From an uncultured Oscillibacter sp. (lineage in GTDB: Bacteria > Bacillota > Clostridia > Oscillospirales > Oscillospiraceae): DNA of 52,941 bases. Below are positions 40,088-48,622 of this stretch, piece by piece. Under the pieces are notes generated by a model. It searched no databases and was not told the origin of the DNA. It saw only the letters and a list, made by a program, of their open reading frames with translations. Within the stretch, counting starts at the first letter, position 1. The number at the start of each line of letters is the position of its first letter. Location of the stretch: assembly GCA_945868085.1 (NCBI GenBank), contig CAMBKF010000013.1:1-52941 (forward strand). Reading direction: 5' to 3'. Both the position numbers and the translations under genes were made by a program.

Positions 40088-40474
40088 ATGATCTCATTTG
40101 AGAATTTCCACAGCGTAGAGGGGGTGCCCATCTACCTGCAGATGATCCGCCATGTGAAGCAGGGGCTTGCGGCGGGCACTGTGCAGAATGGGGACGAGCT
40201 GCCGTCCCGGCGGATCCTCTCCGCCACGCTGGCGGTGAATCCCAACACGGTGCAGAAGGCGTACCGGCAGTTGGAGGAGGAGGGGCTGATCCAGTCCCGG
40301 CCCGGGGCGGGCAGCCACATTACGGCGTCGTCCGAGCAGGTGGAGCACATCCGACAGGAGCTGTTTCACACGGAGGTGCAGGAGACGGTGGCGGCCATGA
40401 AGCGCATGGGCCTTAAAAAAGAGGAGGCCGTGGAGCTGCTGCGGCGGCTGTATGACGAGGAGGAAGAAGGATGA
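40088..40474 (+). CDS. GntR family regulator, YtrA subfamily
   Basis: A 128-residue regulator: a winged HTH (PIYLQMIRHVKQGLAAGTVQNGDELPSRRILSATLAVNPNTVQKAYRQLEEEGLIQSRPGAGSHI) plus a short helical tail, the YtrA form without an effector domain. YtrA-type proteins repress ABC exporter operons and are often released by cell-wall or membrane stress. GGGAGGTG lies about 10 bases before the ATG. First gene of a five-gene operon; overlaps the next gene (ATGA). Confidence 0.92.
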   Translation: MISFENFHSVEGVPIYLQMIRHVKQGLAAGTVQNGDELPSRRILSATLAVNPNTVQKAYRQLEEEGLIQSRPGAGSHITASSEQVEHIRQELFHTEVQETVAAMKRMGLKKEEAVELLRRLYDEEEEG

Positions 40475-41259
40475 AGCGATATTTGTCTGTATTCGGCCTG
40501 GCGGCCCGGAGCAGCTTTTGGAAGGGGCTGGCGGTGATCGTAGTTTCCGTGGCCCTGGCGGGTGTGCTGCTGTATCTGACGACGGGCAGCGTGACTGAAT
40601 ACTGTGTGGATGAATACGGAGAGAGGCAGACCTTTGAGGACGACCTCGCACCGTCGGAGCTGCCCAAGGCTAGTAAGATGGCCGTGCCGCTGGCCCTGGG
40701 TCTGGGCGGATTGTGCTTCCTCCTGGCCAGGAGCGGCGGCGGAAAGGGCGCAAAGACCGGGTACACCATGCGCCGGTTGCAGGTGCGGGAAGGCACCGCC
40801 TGCCTGCTGTGGGTGGTGTATGACTTCATGATGCTGCTGCTCTTTTGGGCCTTTGCGGCGCTGGTGGTCTTTGGGGTGATGAACCTGCGGGCGAAAGGCA
40901 TGTCGGAGACCCATGTCATCGGTCCACAGAGCCTGATTTTGGCCTATTACGGGAGTGCTCTGCTGCACAACCTCCTGCCGGCGGGAGATGCCCTGGCCTG
41001 GGTCAGCCACGCCGTGGCGCTGGCAGCCTGCGCCGTGGGCTGCGTAGACGTGGCGGTGAAGGGCTGGCGGGAGAAGCTCGGCGGCATCGCACTGGCCATC
41101 GCCGTGATACTGACTGCGGCGGGCTGGTGCGTGAATGTGCAGAATTCGGGGTACCATATTATGCTCACAGTGGCTCAGGCCGTTGTCATTGGGCTTACCA
41201 TCTACAGCTGGAAGGGAGGCGACGAGGATGAAGAATTCCTGGATGCGGGGCAGAATTGA
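40471..41259 (+). CDS. ABC transporter membrane protein (YtrC/D-like)
   Basis: A 262-residue integral membrane protein with about six hydrophobic helices (first at residues 18-36; others near 70-86, 112-134, 153-190, 203-219, 230-245) and an acidic C-terminal tail. It matches no named permease closely by eye, but its place between a YtrA-type regulator and an ABC ATPase indicates the permease part. It overlaps the next gene by 32 bases. Confidence 0.75.
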   Translation: MKRYLSVFGLAARSSFWKGLAVIVVSVALAGVLLYLTTGSVTEYCVDEYGERQTFEDDLAPSELPKASKMAVPLALGLGGLCFLLARSGGGKGAKTGYTMRRLQVREGTACLLWVVYDFMMLLLFWAFAALVVFGVMNLRAKGMSETHVIGPQSLILAYYGSALLHNLLPAGDALAWVSHAVALAACAVGCVDVAVKGWREKLGGIALAIAVILTAAGWCVNVQNSGYHIMLTVAQAVVIGLTIYSWKGGDEDEEFLDAGQN

Positions 41260-41725
41260 GAGCCTGCTGCCGCCTAATGTGGACCCGGGCAGCACTTTAT
41301 CCAGCCTCAACGGCGCGTTCATCGGCGGCCTGACGGGCTCTATGCTCTGGTTTGCCACCAAGTATTCCCGGGATTATCAAGCGCTGTTCACCTATGACAG
41401 CGTGACGAGGAAGAAAGTCATTGATCCCTGGGCGAGGATCGCGCCCTTTACGGACTATGAGGGCTGCGCCCTGTGGCTGCTGGTATACTTCGCGTTCATT
41501 GCCGCCGTGTGGGCGGTGCTGCTGTACGGCAGCTTCAGCCGGGGGAGCCGGAGCCTGTATCTCATGCGCCGGCTGCCGGAGGGAAGGAAACCGCTTCTGA
41601 ACTACGTGCTGCGGGCGCCGGCGAGATATTTTGTGTATGGCGCTATGCTGTGCGCGGCGCTGCTGGGCGTGTATTACATCATTTGGCGGTTCATAACGCC
41701 GGAGAGCTGCCTGCGGTTTAGTTGA
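41228..41725 (+). CDS. small membrane protein of the ABC operon
   Basis: A 165-residue protein with three probable helices (near residues 28-42, 77-97 and 132-152) and a soluble N-terminus. GGGAGG lies 8 bases before ATG 41228, within the end of the previous gene; this decides the start over an earlier in-frame one. Probably a second permease-type subunit or accessory. No family recognised. Confidence 0.7.
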   Translation: MKNSWMRGRIESLLPPNVDPGSTLSSLNGAFIGGLTGSMLWFATKYSRDYQALFTYDSVTRKKVIDPWARIAPFTDYEGCALWLLVYFAFIAAVWAVLLYGSFSRGSRSLYLMRRLPEGRKPLLNYVLRAPARYFVYGAMLCAALLGVYYIIWRFITPESCLRFS

Positions 41726-41738
41726 GGAGGGACAGACC

Positions 41739-42476
41739 ATGCTGGAACTGAAAAACATCACAAAAGTATATGGAAAGAAAACCGCCCTGCAGGATGTATC
41801 CGTGGCCTTTGCGCCGGGGCAGATCGTGGGCCTGTTCGGCGAAAACGGCGCGGGCAAGACCACGCTGATGAAGTGCATCCTGGGCCTCATAAGCCACAAG
41901 GGGGAGGTGACCCTGGACGGGGAGGCCATCGGCTGCGGCAACATCGCCCGGCTCAGCTTTGCCACCTGCGAGCACAGCTTCTTCCCCCGGCTCTCGCCCA
42001 AGGCGCACCGGGAGTTCTACGGGGAGCATTTTCCCCGGTTCAACGACAAGCGCTTTGCGGCGCTGATGGACTTTTTCAGCCTGCCCATGGACAAGGCGCT
42101 GCGGAGCTATTCCGTGGGCATGCAGAACCAGTTTGAGGTGGTGCTGGCCCTGTCCCAGGGGGCGGACTACATCCTCATGGATGAGCCCTTCGCCGGCAAC
42201 GACATCTTCAACCGGGAGGACTTTTACAAGGTGCTGCTGGGCATCCTCACGGAGCAGGAGACGGTGATCCTGTCCACCCATCTGCTGGAGGAGGTGAAGG
42301 ATTTCATCTCCCGGGCGGTGCTGCTGCGGGAGGGACGGATCGTGGGCGACCACACCGTCGACGAGCTGGAGTACGCCGGGGAGGATCTGATGAGCTGCAT
42401 CAAACGGACCTATGACTACCGGGGCGACCGGATCCAAAAGACCATCCGGGATCTGACGGAGGAGGGAGAGACATGA
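41739..42476 (+). CDS. ABC transporter ATP-binding protein
   Basis: A 245-residue ATPase: Walker A LFGENGAGKTTLMK, Walker B YILMDEPFAGND and H-loop ILSTHLLEEV. The signature motif is degenerate (YSVGMQNQFE in place of LSGGQ), as in several YtrB/BcrA-type exporters. GGAGGG precedes the ATG. It powers export with the two membrane proteins; the substrate is unknown. Overlaps the next gene by ATGA. Confidence 0.9.
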   Translation: MLELKNITKVYGKKTALQDVSVAFAPGQIVGLFGENGAGKTTLMKCILGLISHKGEVTLDGEAIGCGNIARLSFATCEHSFFPRLSPKAHREFYGEHFPRFNDKRFAALMDFFSLPMDKALRSYSVGMQNQFEVVLALSQGADYILMDEPFAGNDIFNREDFYKVLLGILTEQETVILSTHLLEEVKDFISRAVLLREGRIVGDHTVDELEYAGEDLMSCIKRTYDYRGDRIQKTIRDLTEEGET

Positions 42477-43906
42477 AGCGAGCCATTGCCATGACGCTGG
42501 TGCTGTTTCTGCTGTCGTTGGGCGGCTTTACCGTGGTGACAGTCTGGATGTGCCGGGTGCAGGTGCAGGTGGAGTTTACCAACATCGTGGCCCGGGGGGA
42601 TGAATCCGTGGCCCAGGGGCTGCACATGACGGAGTACGACCTGCTCCATAACCGGGTGCTGTGGACCACGGAGCATGACCTGGGCACGGAGAGCCGGGTG
42701 ACAAAGACCACTTACGGGCAGAAGATCGACTATCAGTGGGACCCTATCGGTGCGTCTGCCCCCTACACCATCTGCCGCCTGCTCCCGGAAACGCCGGAGC
42801 TGCTGGCATATCTGCGCCAGCATATACAGAGCGCGGGGGATGAGGTGACGGTCAATTTGGCGGATTTTGCCCAGAGCTACGAAATGTGCCTGAGCTATGG
42901 GGGCTCAAACGGCATGCTTACATCCCAGGATGTGAAGGAAAACGGCGAGTACAGGGAGTTCCCGGTGCTGCAGATCCCGGTGGACCCGGGTGACAGCGTT
43001 ACGATCTCTGCCTGCAGCACGGACGAGGGGCTGCGGTACTATGTGAACGGGGAATACCAGACCGAACGAGGATTTTCCTCCATGGCTGTGGCGGTGACCG
43101 GCGGGACGGTGGTGACGGCCGGATTTGAAGCCGATGCGCATCCCCAGGCCGATTGGGCGCCGGAGGGCTACGGCCTGTGGCTGGTCAGAGACGAGAAATC
43201 CCAAAGGCGGCTGGACCTGGTGTATCCGCTGGACATCGAAAAGCAGCATGTGACGAAGCTGTCCGCCAGTCCCGACGGGGATAAGCTGCTGCTGTTTTTT
43301 GAGGAGGACGGGCAGATGACACTGCAGGTGCTCCGGGGCGATGATTTTACCCTGCTGCAGACCCTCCCCATAGAGGGAGAGCTGAGCGAACACCAGTGGG
43401 AGGAGCGCTACTACTACTACCCGAGCGGCGAAGAGGTCGTGAATCAGTGGACCTATAAAGACATCATGCAGGTGAACAGGGAAATAGGGTTCTATGCCGT
43501 GGCCGTTGGCAAGCAGCTGACGGTGCTGCAGGATGGCGAGAGCGGCCTGGAGAAGGTATTTACCTGCTATATGCCGGACCTGTATTCCATGGCTGCCCTG
43601 GACGGCATACGCTATGGCTGGGAGGACGAGGAGGTAGACAGGGACGCGCTCATGGACCGGTACAATCCTGTCGACTGGGACTCGAGGTATGATTTTGAGT
43701 CCATGTCCATGGCGCTGCAGGACGGCAAGCTGGCCATTGCCTGGAAAGACCCGGGGCTGTCCGATGGGGTGACCCTGGTGGAGATCTACTCCGAGAAGGG
43801 CCTGGAGTATGCCCGGGGCATATTCTGCGGACTGTACGGCCAGGATGGGGACGCGCAGAGGTATCTCTACAGCATGCATAATCCGGCACTTACCTGGGCG
43901 GAATAA
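42473..43906 (+). CDS. extracytoplasmic protein of the ABC operon, unknown family
   Basis: A 477-residue protein with an N-terminal signal anchor (residues 4-26, VLFLLSLGGFTVVTVWM) and a large outside domain. Repeated strand-turn patterns such as TKLSASPDGDKLLLFFEEDGQMTLQVLRGDDFTLLQTL resemble blades of a beta-propeller; no enzyme motif is seen. Last gene of the GntR-controlled operon and coupled to the ATPase by ATGA, so it probably works with the exporter at the cell surface. Confidence 0.75.
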   Translation: MKRAIAMTLVLFLLSLGGFTVVTVWMCRVQVQVEFTNIVARGDESVAQGLHMTEYDLLHNRVLWTTEHDLGTESRVTKTTYGQKIDYQWDPIGASAPYTICRLLPETPELLAYLRQHIQSAGDEVTVNLADFAQSYEMCLSYGGSNGMLTSQDVKENGEYREFPVLQIPVDPGDSVTISACSTDEGLRYYVNGEYQTERGFSSMAVAVTGGTVVTAGFEADAHPQADWAPEGYGLWLVRDEKSQRRLDLVYPLDIEKQHVTKLSASPDGDKLLLFFEEDGQMTLQVLRGDDFTLLQTLPIEGELSEHQWEERYYYYPSGEEVVNQWTYKDIMQVNREIGFYAVAVGKQLTVLQDGESGLEKVFTCYMPDLYSMAALDGIRYGWEDEEVDRDALMDRYNPVDWDSRYDFESMSMALQDGKLAIAWKDPGLSDGVTLVEIYSEKGLEYARGIFCGLYGQDGDAQRYLYSMHNPALTWAE

Positions 43907-43951
43907 AAAGAACAGGAGCCCTGACCGCATGGCGCGGTCAGGGCTCCTGTT
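43905..43951. terminator. terminator between the ABC operon and the EamA gene
   Basis: Perfect 18-bp stem 43911-43928 with 43934-43951, loop ATGGC; A-run on the left gives a T-run for the minus-strand gene. Confidence 0.92.
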
Positions 43952-43958
43952 TGTGCGT

Positions 43959-44855
43959 TTAGCGGATGCTTGCCGCCCGGCGGCGCTTTCCGAGCCACGC
44001 GGCGCCGTAGTTGAACAGCAGTACGCCTGCCAGGGTGATGCCGCCGCCCACCAGTGTGGCGGCATTGGGCGTTTCGCCCAGGATCAGGATGCCCAGCAGG
44101 CTGGTGAAAAACAGGGTCAGCACGGTGAAATTGCTGACCTGGGAGGTGCGCTCTGCCTTGGAGAACGCCACAGACCAGGAAACATAGGCGATGGCGCTGG
44201 GGAACACGCCCAGCAGGGCCACATAGATATACTGCGCCGCGGGAGCGGCGGCCAATTCCCGGAATGCCGTGGGGGAGAAGAACGCCAGCATAAGGGTCCC
44301 GGCGAAAATACTGTAGGTGGAAGCCTGCATGGCGGTATATTTCTTTGTCAGCTTTCGCTGCAGGATATTATAGGTGCTCAGGGACAGCGCCGCCAGGAAC
44401 AGCCAGACCAGGCCGCCGCTTTGGGTCAGACCGCCGCTCATTACCGTGAGCACTGCCACGCCGATGAGCTCAATGACAACGGCGACCCACTGGAAGCCCC
44501 GGACCTTTTCCCGATACACCACGCCGGCGATGAGAGCTGTGACCACCGGGACGGTGGCGTTGACCACGCTGGCTGTGGACGCCGGAACGGAGGACAGACC
44601 CTTATTGAACACGATCATATACAGGAAAAATCCGAAAAATCCGCTGATAAAAAACAGCGGCCAGTCCGCCGGCTTCGGCGGCTTTATCTTTTTGACGATG
44701 GCAATGACGATCAGCGCCGCCGATGCGACCAGGTATCGCAGAAAACCCAGGGATGCGGCGGAAAAGTATGACAGAGTCATGCGGGTGAACACGAACGCCA
44801 GGGACCAGCAGAAGATCGTGGCCAGTGCATAGGGCTGATAAAGCGGCTTTTTCAT
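43959..44855 (-). CDS. EamA/DMT family transporter
   Basis: A 298-residue drug/metabolite transporter with ten predicted helices in two EamA repeats (first half FVFTRMTLSYFSAASLGFLRY; second half with ALLGVFPSAIAYVSW). DMT proteins export or exchange amino acids, vitamins or other metabolites. AAAGGAG lies 8 bases before ATG 44855, so I set the start there rather than at 44888. It is divergent from a MocR regulator, a common pairing in which the regulator controls the transporter. Confidence 0.9.
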   Translation of the reverse strand: MKKPLYQPYALATIFCWSLAFVFTRMTLSYFSAASLGFLRYLVASAALIVIAIVKKIKPPKPADWPLFFISGFFGFFLYMIVFNKGLSSVPASTASVVNATVPVVTALIAGVVYREKVRGFQWVAVVIELIGVAVLTVMSGGLTQSGGLVWLFLAALSLSTYNILQRKLTKKYTAMQASTYSIFAGTLMLAFFSPTAFRELAAAPAAQYIYVALLGVFPSAIAYVSWSVAFSKAERTSQVSNFTVLTLFFTSLLGILILGETPNAATLVGGGITLAGVLLFNYGAAWLGKRRRAASIR

Positions 44856-44976
44856 GGGTGCATCTCCTTTGCTCTTGTGCGGAGCCAATTTTTATGGTAC
44901 TATTACACCACATTATTGAACAAATAAAAGATGCAATTTTGATATAAATTTACTGGGTCAATTGGGAGGCGCCAAC

Positions 44977-46383
44977 ATGCTTTACATTTCACTGGACCGA
45001 TCGGCCAAACGAACCTATACCAAGCAGATCTACTATGCCGTCCGGCAGAAGATCCTGCGGGGAGAGCTGGCCGCCGGGGAAGCGCTGCCGCCTTACCGGG
45101 AGCTGAGCCGCGAACTGGGGGTCTCCAAGAACACGGTGCTGGCCGCTTACGACCTCCTTGTGGCAGACGGTGTGCTGCGCAGCGCAATGGGATCGGGGTT
45201 CTATGTGGAGGAGGGAATGAAACGGCGTACCGCCCGCCCACCGGTGGGGCAGAGGCAGGCCTCGGCGCTGTTTGACCTGGTGATCCCGGAGGGAGTGATC
45301 AACTTCGATAACGGGCAGCCGGCGCTGGAGCTGTTCCCCCGGGCGAAATGGAACAAGGCGGTTTCCGCCGCCATGCTGGATATTCCCGTTGCCGCCCTGG
45401 GGTATGACACGCCCCAGGGCCGCCCGGAGCTGCGGCAGGCCCTGTGCGGCTATCTGCAGAAAAACCGGGGGATCTGCTGTGTACCCGAGCAGATGCTCAT
45501 TACCAGCGGCGCAAAACAGGCCATTTCCCTGGCAGCGGAATGCCTGCTGGGGCAGGGAGGGGAGGCGTGGATGGAGGATCCTGCGCCCGCTCTGCTGCGG
45601 CAGCTGCTGGCATACCATACGGAGCGTATCCGGGCCTTTCCGGTGGATGAGCTGGGTATGGATGCGGCGAATTTTCCGGCGGATGGGAAACCGGCGCTCA
45701 TGGTGGTTTCGCCGGCCCGGCAGTTTCCCGCCGGGGCTGTCATGCCCATGAAGCGCCGCCTGGCGCTGATAGAGTTTGCCGAGCAGGCCGATGCATACGT
45801 TTTAGAGGACAATTTTGAGTGCGAGTTCAATTATGATGTTCCGCCGGCTGCCTCGCTGCTTGAGCTGGCACCGGAGCGGGTCATTTCTGTGGGTACATTC
45901 AGTAAGGTGCTGTATCCGTCTGTGCGGCTGGGGTACATGATTGCGCCGCCGGAGCTGCTGCCGAGCCTGTGCGAGCACAAACGACTGTCCGACCACCATA
46001 CGAACCCGGTTTACCAGCTGGCGCTGGCGAGCTTCTTATCCGACGGCACACTGGAGAAGCATGTCCGCCGGATGAAAAGGGAGTATCAAGCCCGGCGGGA
46101 TCATCTGATAGCCTGCCTGCGGGAGCAATTTGGCAGCGGTGTTTCCATCAGCGGCGGCGCGTCGGGCATGAACCTGATCGCTGCCTTTGACGGCGTGCAA
46201 TTTACGGATGAAAAAATTCGGGAGCTGCTTCGCTGCGGTGTGTATGCGGCCCCGGTAGAGCGGCAGGGGGGACGGACCAACGAGCTGATCTTGCGCTATG
46301 CCGGGCTGACAAAAGGGGAATTGACCCTGGGCGTGGAAAGGCTGCGGGCTGGGATCCGGCCGCAGGGGAACCTGAGGCGATAG
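44977..46383 (+). CDS. MocR family regulator (GntR HTH fused to aminotransferase)
   Basis: A 468-residue regulator: N-terminal GntR winged HTH (about residues 12-75, RQKILRGELAAGEALPPYRELSRELGVSKNTVLAAY) joined to a fold-type I aminotransferase domain with PLP lysine in GTFSKVLYPSVRLGYM. Family members such as PdxR and GabR use PLP to sense metabolites and control a divergent gene, here the EamA transporter. GGGAGG lies 8 bases before ATG 44977; an in-frame TTG at 44962 overlaps that site. The 120-base spacer is A/T-rich; I could not fix its promoters. Confidence 0.92.
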   Translation: MLYISLDRSAKRTYTKQIYYAVRQKILRGELAAGEALPPYRELSRELGVSKNTVLAAYDLLVADGVLRSAMGSGFYVEEGMKRRTARPPVGQRQASALFDLVIPEGVINFDNGQPALELFPRAKWNKAVSAAMLDIPVAALGYDTPQGRPELRQALCGYLQKNRGICCVPEQMLITSGAKQAISLAAECLLGQGGEAWMEDPAPALLRQLLAYHTERIRAFPVDELGMDAANFPADGKPALMVVSPARQFPAGAVMPMKRRLALIEFAEQADAYVLEDNFECEFNYDVPPAASLLELAPERVISVGTFSKVLYPSVRLGYMIAPPELLPSLCEHKRLSDHHTNPVYQLALASFLSDGTLEKHVRRMKREYQARRDHLIACLREQFGSGVSISGGASGMNLIAAFDGVQFTDEKIRELLRCGVYAAPVERQGGRTNELILRYAGLTKGELTLGVERLRAGIRPQGNLRR

Positions 46384-46424
46384 GGGGCCTGAACTACGCG
46401 GCAGCGGATCATGATTAAATATAT

Positions 46425-46472
46425 AGGAAAAAGCCTTGAAACTGCTTTTCGGCAATTTCAAGGCTTTCCTAT
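46425..46472. terminator. shared terminator of mocR and the tRNA-Ser pair
   Basis: 11-bp stem AAGCCTTGAAA (46431-46441) with TTTCAAGGCTT (46456-46466); T-run on the minus strand after the tRNAs. Confidence 0.85.
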
Positions 46473-46473
46473 T

Positions 46474-46567
46474 TGGCGCAGAAGGAGGGAGTCGAACCCT
46501 CGCGCGGGTTTTTAAGCCGCCTACTCCCTTAGCAGGGGAGCCCCTTCGGCCACTTGGGTACTTCTGC
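46474..46567 (-). tRNA. tRNA-Ser(GCT)
   Basis: 94 bases with encoded CCA; acceptor GCAGAAG/CTTCTGC, anticodon stem CTCCC/GGGAG with loop CTGCTAA, and a long variable arm typical of serine tRNAs. Reads AGC/AGT. Confidence 0.95.
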
Positions 46568-46586
46568 AGGACCATATGATGCGGTT

Positions 46587-46674
46587 TGGCGGAGAGAGTG
46601 GGATTCGAACCCACGGATGCTTTCACATCGCCGGTTTTCAAGACCGGTGCTTTCGACCACTCAGCCATCTCTCC
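46587..46674 (-). tRNA. tRNA-Ser(TGA)
   Basis: 88 bases with CCA; acceptor GGAGAGA/TCTCTCC, anticodon stem CCGGT/ACCGG with loop CTTGAAA, long variable arm. Cotranscribed with tRNA-Ser(GCT) 19 bases downstream. Confidence 0.95.
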
Positions 46675-46710
46675 GTGTGTGAAAGTACGCTCAACCCAAA
46701 CGCAAGAATT

Positions 46711-46739
46711 ATTTTACCATAGGGGGATAGTTTTGTCAA
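46711..46739 (-). promoter_or_regulatory. promoter of the tRNA-Ser pair
   Basis: Minus strand TTGACA (46739-46734), 17 bases, TAAAAT (46716-46711). Confidence 0.82.
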
Positions 46740-46783
46740 TAAAAAACAAAAGAAGAAAAGATGGTTTTTTCTGAAAAAATATG

Positions 46784-46812
46784 TTGACATTTGCCGCGCC
46801 CGGTGGTATTAT
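46784..46812 (+). promoter_or_regulatory. promoter of tRNA-Pro(GGG)
   Basis: TTGACA (46784-46789), 17 bases, TATTAT (46807-46812). Confidence 0.82.
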
Positions 46813-46852
46813 AAACAAGCTGATTCGATTCCGAAGACGCAAAAACAGAATA

Positions 46853-46930
46853 TCCGGGTGTGGCGAAGTTTGGTATCGCGCTTGAATGGGGTTCAAGAGG
46901 CCTCGAGTTCGAATCTCGACACTCGGACCA
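46853..46930 (+). tRNA. tRNA-Pro(GGG)
   Basis: 78 bases with CCA; acceptor TCCGGGT/ACTCGGA (one G-T), anticodon stem CTTGA/TCAAG with loop ATGGGGT, T-arm with GAGTTCGAATCTC. Reads CCC/CCT. Confidence 0.94.
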
Positions 46931-46937
46931 TATGAAT

Positions 46938-47017
46938 GAGACCCGCTTTTCGAACATTTTTATCGAAAAGCGGGTCTCTTCATATCTTGAAAGCCTTGAA
47001 AGATCAAGGCTTTTTCT
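46938..47017 (+). terminator. two hairpins after tRNA-Pro(GGG)
   Basis: A 16-bp stem (46938-46953 with 46963-46978) is followed by a 10-bp stem AAAGCCTTGA/TCAAGGCTTT (46990-46999 with 47004-47013) and a T-run. The second stem shares AAGCCTTGA with the terminator at 46431. Confidence 0.85.
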
Positions 47018-47104
47018 TTTTGCCGCGTTCCTTTATTTGCTCCAAAACTCTCAAAATGCGAAACTAATATTTTTATGTAAGGTCGTTATTTGAACACAGC
47101 TTTT

Positions 47105-47940
47105 TCATAAACCGGCCCAATAAGCTTCCTCAAATGCCGTTGGTGTCTTGTATTTCAGGGTCCGATGAGGACGAAGCTCATTGTAAAATTGGATATACCG
47201 CTCCACACTTTTGCGGTAGCTTTGCTCTGAGGTGTACTCTCTGCGGTACGCCTCCTCTTTTTTGAAGGAAGCAAAGAATGATTCGGCAACCGCATTGTCG
47301 TGCGGCCGTGCCGTAGCGGAAAAGGATTGCTTCACGCCGCATTTTTGCAGAAGCGCTGTAAATGCAGCCGAGGTGTACTGTTTTCCGCGGTCGCTGTGAA
47401 AAGTGAGGCCGCTGGGATCGCCGCGTTGCCGAAAAGCGGTTCGGAAAGTGCTGGTGACCAGGTTCGTGCTTGCGTTGTGGGATACCCGATAGCCGACGAC
47501 CTTGCGGGAGAACAGATCCAGGATGACGCAAAAGTAGACCCAGTAGTCGTTGACCTTGAAATACGTAATGTCACTGACCCAGATTTGATCGGGGCGGTCT
47601 GCGGTGAACTGTTGATTCAACAAGTTTTGCTTTCTATACTGCTGACGTTTTTTGTATTGCTTCTTGGCGTCGGGGCGGATGCTGTGCAGATCCAGCTCCT
47701 GCATGATCGCCGCGATGCGTTTGGCGCTGACCCGGACACCGCTCTCGGCCAGCGTGATGCGAATCTTTTCAGCGCCGAAGCGCTGAGCGCTGTCATCGAA
47801 TACATGCTGCACGAGCCGCATGAGCTGCACCTGTTCCTGATCACGCTTGCTATGGTCAGCCCGGCGAAAGATATAGTTGTAGAAAGTGCCTCGGGCAACC
47901 TCCAGTGCTTCGCAGAGTTCATAGACGCTGTATGTTTTGC
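47105..47940 (-). pseudogene. IS3-family transposase OrfB, 5'-truncated
   Basis: The frame encodes an IS3/IS150-type DDE integrase: AEKIRITLAESGVRVSAKRI, WVSDITYF (first Asp), FHSDRGKQYTSAAF (second Asp) and NAVAESFFASFKKEEAYRR (Glu), ending with FYNELRPHRTLKYKTPTAFEE. In-frame homology continues upstream of the first start-like codon (47830) to about 47940 (YSVYELCEALEVARGTFYNYIF), but no OrfA and no proper OrfB start are present, so the 5' part of the element is missing. On the far side a TGTAAGG near 47076 may be the element end. Active without the missing part is unlikely. Confidence 0.8.
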
Positions 47941-47974
47941 CATGCCGACATTTGCTATCCGGGCGATGTTGGCA

Positions 47975-48606
47975 ATCAGCTCTGCTCCACGTCCCGCGAT
48001 TCGCTTGGCAAGCATACCGCCGTTGAATTGAGAAATATGGCGGCGGATAGCGTTGATCTCAAAGATGCTGGCACCGGATTTCAGCATTATGTCCGTAGTA
48101 TCGATCTCATCCTGCAATGAGATGCCCTCTACCGGGCAGCTCATCAGCGCGGAACTGCCGCCGCTGACAACGCCGATAAACAGGTCATCTTCCGTGGCGT
48201 TGTCTACCAGCTTGAGAATTTCTTTACAGGCCAGCAGTCCCGTCTCGTTAGGAAGGGGATGGCCTCCCACATAGATCTCCGTGTGCAGGAAGACATCGAT
48301 GGGTTCTTTGATTTTTACAATGGCGATCCCCTTTGTCAGGTGATCTCCCAGGATCTCGTCCACAGCTCTGGCCATGTGATTACACGCCTTTCCGGCTCCC
48401 AGCAAGTAGACATGGCGTTTTTGGCTGAGATCCCAGCGTTTGCTGCCGATGCAAAGCACATCCCCTTCCATATGGGTAATACTCTTGATCCTCTCATAGG
48501 CATCCAGATGGCGTAGAGTCTGTTCCGTAATATCCAAAACGATCCGGCGGCTCTCCACATCGCCATGCCGCAGCAGCTCATCTGCATTTTTGATTTTCTG
48601 ATACAT
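47975..48606 (-). pseudogene. glycerate 2-kinase (DUF4147/MOFRL type), truncated by IS remnant
   Basis: About 210 residues of the N-terminal DUF4147 domain remain: GAGKACNHMARAVDEIL, GGHPLPNETGLLACKEIL, GVVSGGSSALMSCPVEGISL, SGASIFEINAIRRHISQFNGGMLAKRI. Normal proteins have more than 400 residues and a C-terminal MOFRL domain. Homology stops near residue 210 (about 47975), where the IS3-type sequence begins; the frame then runs on to 47617 in an antisense-like reading of the transposase. The ATG 48606 has AAGGGAGAG ahead. It was probably cotranscribed with the cyclodeaminase-like gene 17 bases upstream. Confidence 0.8.
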
Positions 48607-48622
48607 GATACTCTCCCTTCTA

